NCBI RefSeq assembly: GCF_019331775.1
Contig: NZ_JAHBBD010000012.1
Span: 1 to 64,000 of the forward strand
Reading direction: 5' to 3'
Origin: Bifidobacterium phasiani
GTDB lineage: Bacteria; Actinomycetota; Actinomycetes; Actinomycetales; Bifidobacteriaceae
DNA: 64,000 bases
In this document: positions 60,099-64,000 of the stretch, piece by piece
Layout: the number at the start of each line of letters is the position of its first letter
How positions within the stretch are numbered: the first letter of the stretch is position 1
Notes under the pieces: generated by a model
Told to the model about the DNA's origin: nothing
The model's database searches: none
Seen by the model: the letters and a program-made list of their open reading frames with translations, nothing else
Made by a program: the position numbers and the translations under genes

Positions 60099-63000
60099 AT
60101 GGACTGGCATGCGGAGGTGTACGGCTCCCGTGGCGGCTCGCCGCGTGGCCGGAGTGGCCTCGGCGGCGGATCGATGGCCTACGGCCGCGGCGACGGCCTG
60201 CGGGGCTTCGGCGACGAATACGGCGACCCCGGCGACGGCGTGACCTACGGCGCGCTCGCCGACGAGCTGGTGCCGGAGGACCGGCTGCGCCGGCTGGGCG
60301 GCAAGGCGTTCTACCGCGCGCACGAGGTGATCGACTCCGGCCGCATCGCCGACGCCGTGTACGTCTACACCGACGACGGCATCACGCTGGGCGCCTCCGT
60401 CGCCGCGGCCGACCGCTACGCCGACGACTACGAGGTGTCCGTCCACGTCGACGAGGACGCCGCAGACATCACCGCGTCGTCGTGCACCTGCCCGGCCTAC
60501 GGGCGGTTCGGCGCCGTCTGCAAGCACGTGATCGCGCTGGTCATGTACTACGACGAGTCGCCGAACGACTTCTCTCCGTCCGCCGATATGGACGCGGACC
60601 CGGGCGCGCTCCGCGATCGCGCGTCGCGCGCGCGGCGCCGGCAGCGCACATCCCGCGCCCTCGAGTCGTTCATGCGCGCGCAGGACGACGCCCGCCGCGC
60701 CGAGACGCAGCGCCGCCAGCTGTCGCTGCTAAAGGAGATCGGCTCGGTGTCCGGCGCGGGCGGCGCCGCCGGAACCGAGCCGTCGGCCGCCGGCGGATCC
60801 CCGGCCGGCGCGGCCATGCGGCACATGCCGATCGGCGGCGTCGCCCTGCGCCCGGAGATCCGCGGCGGCGGCCGCTCGTGGGCGCTGCGGCTGCGCATCG
60901 GGGTGCCGGCCCGGAACATCTGGTATGTGGTCAAGGACGTCGGCGATCTGGTGGATGCGGTGCGGCGCCGCGAGTTCCGCTCCCACGGCAGGCGGCTTGC
61001 GTTCGTCCACACCCGCGACGCGCTGGACGAGCGCTCGCAGGCGGTGTTCGACCTGATCGAGCGCGCCCTGCGCATCCGCCGGTCGGTGCTGGACGGCATG
61101 CGCTACTACCAGCGCGGCTCGGACCCGGACGTCGTCACGCTCAGCGGCGACGAGGTCGCGGAGCTGCTGGCGCTGTACGCCGGCGGGGACGCCACCCTGG
61201 ACTACGAGCGGCCGTACCGTCTGCAGGCCGAGCCGGTCCGCGTGCTGGACGGCGACCCCGACCTGGGGCTGGCCGTCGAACGGGACGGCGATGCCGGCTA
61301 CGTGGTCCGGCATCGCCTGGACGTGCTCGACGTCGTGGAGGGCGGCGCCTTGATGTTCGTCGCGGTCGCGCCCACGGTGGCGGCCACGCTGTCCGGCGCC
61401 GCGCGCGGCGGCGTCGGCGGGGACGGGGCCGGGAGCGGCGATTGGTCGCCGGACGAGGTGCGGCTGTACCGCTGCTCGCCGCGGTTCCGCCGGGCGCGGG
61501 CGGCGATCGAGGCGCTGTGCGGGACCGAGGGCGGCGAGGACCGGTACCTGTCCGCGGCCGATGCGGAGGCGTTCATGCGGACGGTGGTCCCGCTGTTCCG
61601 CGCCGTCGGGTCCGACGATGCGTCCGCCGGCCGTGCGGCGTCGGGGGACGCGGCGTCGTGGGAGGCGGCGTCGGGGGAGACGGAGCCGGATCGCGGGGTG
61701 GCGGACGGCCCGGCCGGCGCATCGGCCGGCGGTACGCCGCGTGCGTCGGGCGTGGACGCGTCGGGCGTGGGCGCGGGCGCAGGCGCGCCGGGCGAGGGCG
61801 TCGTGATCCGGCTGCCCGCGGAGCTGCTGGCGCTGCGCCGCGAACCGTGCGCGATCGAGATCTTCCTGGATCGCGACCGCGACGGCGTGACCTGCGACGT
61901 GCAGGCCCGCTACGGTGACCGCCGCTACCACGTGTTCGCCGGCCCCGACGAGGACGCGGCGATGCGCGACCGCGACGCCGAACGGCTGGCCGCGGACGCG
62001 GCGCTGCACTACTTCCCGCGGCCGGACGGGGCGGTGGCATGCATTCCGGAGTCCGACGACGAGGCGACCTACCGGCTGCTGTCCGAGGGGCTGACCGTGC
62101 TGCGCGGCGTCGGCGAGGTGTTCTCCACGCCCGCGTTCGACGGGCTGACCGCGGCGCCGCGCCCGGTGATCCGCGTGGGGCTGTCGATGCGCTCCGGTCT
62201 GGTGGAGATATCCCCGATCGCCGACGAGATCGACATGGCGGACGTGCCGGGGCTGCTGGCCGGCTACCGCCGTCGCCGCCGGTTCCACCGCCTGCGCGGC
62301 GGCGCGTTCGTCGACATGGCGCAGGTGGACGTCTCGCAGGTGGACGATGTCGCGCGCGATCTGGGCATCGACATCGACCGGTTCGAGCTCGGCCCGGTCG
62401 ACGTGCCGGCCTACAGCGCCTACTACCTCGACGGCCAGGCCGACGACGACGCCAAGGACGAGACGTTCCGTGCGTACCTCGACGACCTGCGCGTGCTCGA
62501 TCCGCAGGCCTACCGGGTGCCGGAGCCTCTGGCGGGGGTGCTGCGCCCGTACCAGGCCGAGGGGTTCCGCTGGCTCAACGCGGTGTACGACAAGGGCTTC
62601 GGCGGCATCCTCGCCGACGAGATGGGCCTGGGCAAAACCGTGCAGATGATCGCGCTGCTGCTCGCCCGGCGCGACGAGGGACGGGCGGTGGGGCCGGACC
62701 TGATCGTCTGCCCCGCGTCGCTGGTGTACAACTGGCAGGCCGAGTTCCGACGGTTCGCCCCGGACCTGGACGTCGCCGTCGTGGCGGGCGCCAAGGCCGA
62801 GCGGCGGGCGATGCTGGAGTCCGTGCGCGCGGCGCAGGACCGTCCCGGCGGGCCGGACGGATCGGAGGCGTCGTCCGATGCGATGTCGCCCGCCGACCCG
62901 GCGTCGCCCGGCCCCGTGCGCGCGGCGTCCGTCGTCGCCGCCCGGGCCCCGGGCGCCGACGACGGCTGGCAGGGCGCGGACACCCCGCTGCCGGAGGACA

Positions 63001-64000
63001 CGGCCGCGCCGGCCCGGCCGGACGTGCTCGTCACCTCCTACGACCTGCTGCGCCGCGACGTCGAGGAGTACCGAGGGCTGCGATGCCACTGCATGGTGCT
63101 GGACGAGGCGCAGTACGTCAAGAACCACGCGACCAAGTCCTCGAAGGCGGTGCGCTCGATCGACGCGCGCCACCGGTTCGCGCTGACCGGCACGCCGATC
63201 GAGAACCGTCTGGCCGAGCTGTGGAGCGTGTTCGACTTCCTGATGCCGGGCATGCTCGGCCCCTACCGGCGGTTCCGCGACCGCTTCGAACAGCCGATCC
63301 TCAGCGGCGACGAGCGCGCGCAGGCCCGGCTGCAGTCGTTCGTCGGCCCGTTCATCCTGCGCCGGCGTAAGGCCGACGTGCTCGACGACCTGCCCGACAA
63401 GATCGAGAACGTCATCAGCGTGCCGCTGGCCGGCGAGCAGCGCCGGCTGTACGCGGCGCTCGAGCAGCGGCTGCGCGCCTCAATCGTCCGGGAACGCGAC
63501 GTCGACTTCGGCGGCGACCGCATCCGGGTGCTCGCCCAGCTGACGCGGCTGCGGCAGGTGTGCTGCGATCCGCGGCTGGCGTACGAGGACGTGGGGGAGC
63601 GGGCCGGCTCCGCCAAGCTCGACGCGATCGAGGAGCTGATCGACGGCTGCCGGGACGCCGGCCGCAAGGTGCTGGTGTTCTCGCAGTTCACCTCGTTCCT
63701 CGACCTGATCGCCGAACGTCTGCGCGCACGGGGCGTCGGCTACGACACGATCACCGGGGCGACCCCGAAGCGCCGCCGCGTGGAGCTGGTCGACGCGTTC
63801 AACCACGACGACACCCCGGTGTTCCTCATCTCGCTGAAGGCCGGCAACACGGGGCTGAACCTGACCGGCGCCTGCGTGGTCATCCACGCCGACCCGTGGT
63901 GGAACGCGGCCGCCCAGGAGCAGGCCACCGACCGCGCCCACCGCATCGGGCAGACCCAGGACGTCAACGTGTACCAGATCGTCGCCAAGGACACGATCGA
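60099..64000 (+). CDS. SNF2-family DEAD/H helicase with SWIM zinc finger (3' end outside window)
   Basis: The open frame runs 1300 codons from ATG 60099 (AAGGGG just upstream) past the window end. Near residue 129 is a SWIM zinc finger, CxC...CxH (SSCTCPAYGRFGAVCKHVIA). The SNF2 motor has LADEMGLGKTVQMIALLL (Walker A) near residue 840, VLDEAQYVKN (DEAQ) near 1003, FALTGTPIENRLAELWSVFD, LRRRKADVLDDLP and VLVFSQFTSFLDLI. It also has the C-terminal helicase segment ending QEQATDRAHRIGQTQDVNVY at the window edge. Such bacterial SWI2/SNF2 proteins translocate on DNA and may remodel transcription or repair complexes. A Gly/Ala/Asp-rich insert lies near residues 505-565. Confidence 0.92.
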   Translation, partial: MDWHAEVYGSRGGSPRGRSGLGGGSMAYGRGDGLRGFGDEYGDPGDGVTYGALADELVPEDRLRRLGGKAFYRAHEVIDSGRIADAVYVYTDDGITLGASVAAADRYADDYEVSVHVDEDAADITASSCTCPAYGRFGAVCKHVIALVMYYDESPNDFSPSADMDADPGALRDRASRARRRQRTSRALESFMRAQDDARRAETQRRQLSLLKEIGSVSGAGGAAGTEPSAAGGSPAGAAMRHMPIGGVALRPEIRGGGRSWALRLRIGVPARNIWYVVKDVGDLVDAVRRREFRSHGRRLAFVHTRDALDERSQAVFDLIERALRIRRSVLDGMRYYQRGSDPDVVTLSGDEVAELLALYAGGDATLDYERPYRLQAEPVRVLDGDPDLGLAVERDGDAGYVVRHRLDVLDVVEGGALMFVAVAPTVAATLSGAARGGVGGDGAGSGDWSPDEVRLYRCSPRFRRARAAIEALCGTEGGEDRYLSAADAEAFMRTVVPLFRAVGSDDASAGRAASGDAASWEAASGETEPDRGVADGPAGASAGGTPRASGVDASGVGAGAGAPGEGVVIRLPAELLALRREPCAIEIFLDRDRDGVTCDVQARYGDRRYHVFAGPDEDAAMRDRDAERLAADAALHYFPRPDGAVACIPESDDEATYRLLSEGLTVLRGVGEVFSTPAFDGLTAAPRPVIRVGLSMRSGLVEISPIADEIDMADVPGLLAGYRRRRRFHRLRGGAFVDMAQVDVSQVDDVARDLGIDIDRFELGPVDVPAYSAYYLDGQADDDAKDETFRAYLDDLRVLDPQAYRVPEPLAGVLRPYQAEGFRWLNAVYDKGFGGILADEMGLGKTVQMIALLLARRDEGRAVGPDLIVCPASLVYNWQAEFRRFAPDLDVAVVAGAKAERRAMLESVRAAQDRPGGPDGSEASSDAMSPADPASPGPVRAASVVAARAPGADDGWQGADTPLPEDTAAPARPDVLVTSYDLLRRDVEEYRGLRCHCMVLDEAQYVKNHATKSSKAVRSIDARHRFALTGTPIENRLAELWSVFDFLMPGMLGPYRRFRDRFEQPILSGDERAQARLQSFVGPFILRRRKADVLDDLPDKIENVISVPLAGEQRRLYAALEQRLRASIVRERDVDFGGDRIRVLAQLTRLRQVCCDPRLAYEDVGERAGSAKLDAIEELIDGCRDAGRKVLVFSQFTSFLDLIAERLRARGVGYDTITGATPKRRRVELVDAFNHDDTPVFLISLKAGNTGLNLTGACVVIHADPWWNAAAQEQATDRAHRIGQTQDVNVYQIVAKDTI

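Noticed and set aside
60729-63173. 814-codon minus-strand frame opposite the SNF2 helicase, and plus-strand frames 59987-61918 and 62039-63370
   Set aside because: The frame opened at 60099 carries the SWIM and SNF2 motifs continuously to the window end; the others are shadows.

Overview
The window is GC-rich chromosomal DNA of an actinobacterium, almost certainly a Bifidobacterium. Evidence: the RpoB/RpoC sequences and their TTG/GTG starts, the regulator-galT-galK galactose cluster beside pyrD, a Bifidobacterium-type kinase/FN3/MoxR/DUF58/transglutaminase (PFNA-like) cluster, and many TANNNT boxes lying 6-8 nt upstream of start codons, as expected for leaderless mRNAs. The species cannot be fixed from this sequence. 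No rRNA, tRNA or CRISPR array was seen.

Layout. 1-183: right end of an ISL3-type insertion sequence. 243-4952: pyrD (minus), then a DeoR-family regulator, galT and galK (plus), a galactose Leloir operon divergent from pyrimidine synthesis. 5242-6942: an ACT-domain protein and a PFL/UPF0210 protein. 6943-8862: a repeat-rich stretch around one small CmpB-like membrane protein gene; it holds a 17-18 bp degenerate tandem array, a 28-bp perfect hairpin, a dispersed intergenic repeat and a second inverted-repeat element. 8863-11373: trmL and mutY (divergent) and a small membrane-anchored protein. 11586-19318: rpoB-rpoC with an AT-rich promoter, a possible leader ORF and a strong terminator. 19574-22293: two overlapping PH-domain membrane proteins, the second carrying a long Gly/Ala-rich insert.

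22590-35771 (minus): a tightly packed operon of Ser/Thr kinase, giant Ig/FN3 protein, MoxR ATPase, DUF58 protein and a transglutaminase-like membrane protein. It looks like an envelope-sensing or envelope-assembly system. The phosphatase and FHA genes that I recall as part of the described PFNA cluster are absent here, and the transglutaminase fold has lost its catalytic triad. Divergent from it are two membrane-anchored beta-lactamase-fold proteins (36106-38185), the first of them catalytically degenerate and carrying a zinc ribbon.

38275-46508: a two-subunit helicase-nuclease (AdnAB/AddAB-like) for double-strand-break processing. 46705-59736: housekeeping genes: GNAT acetyltransferase, dapB-dapA (lysine pathway), RNase J, pepN, glmM, def, a DnaQ-like exonuclease and mazG. 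59737-60098 is a relatively AT-rich stretch full of inverted repeats. 60099-64000 is a SWIM-zinc-finger SNF2 helicase that runs off the window end.
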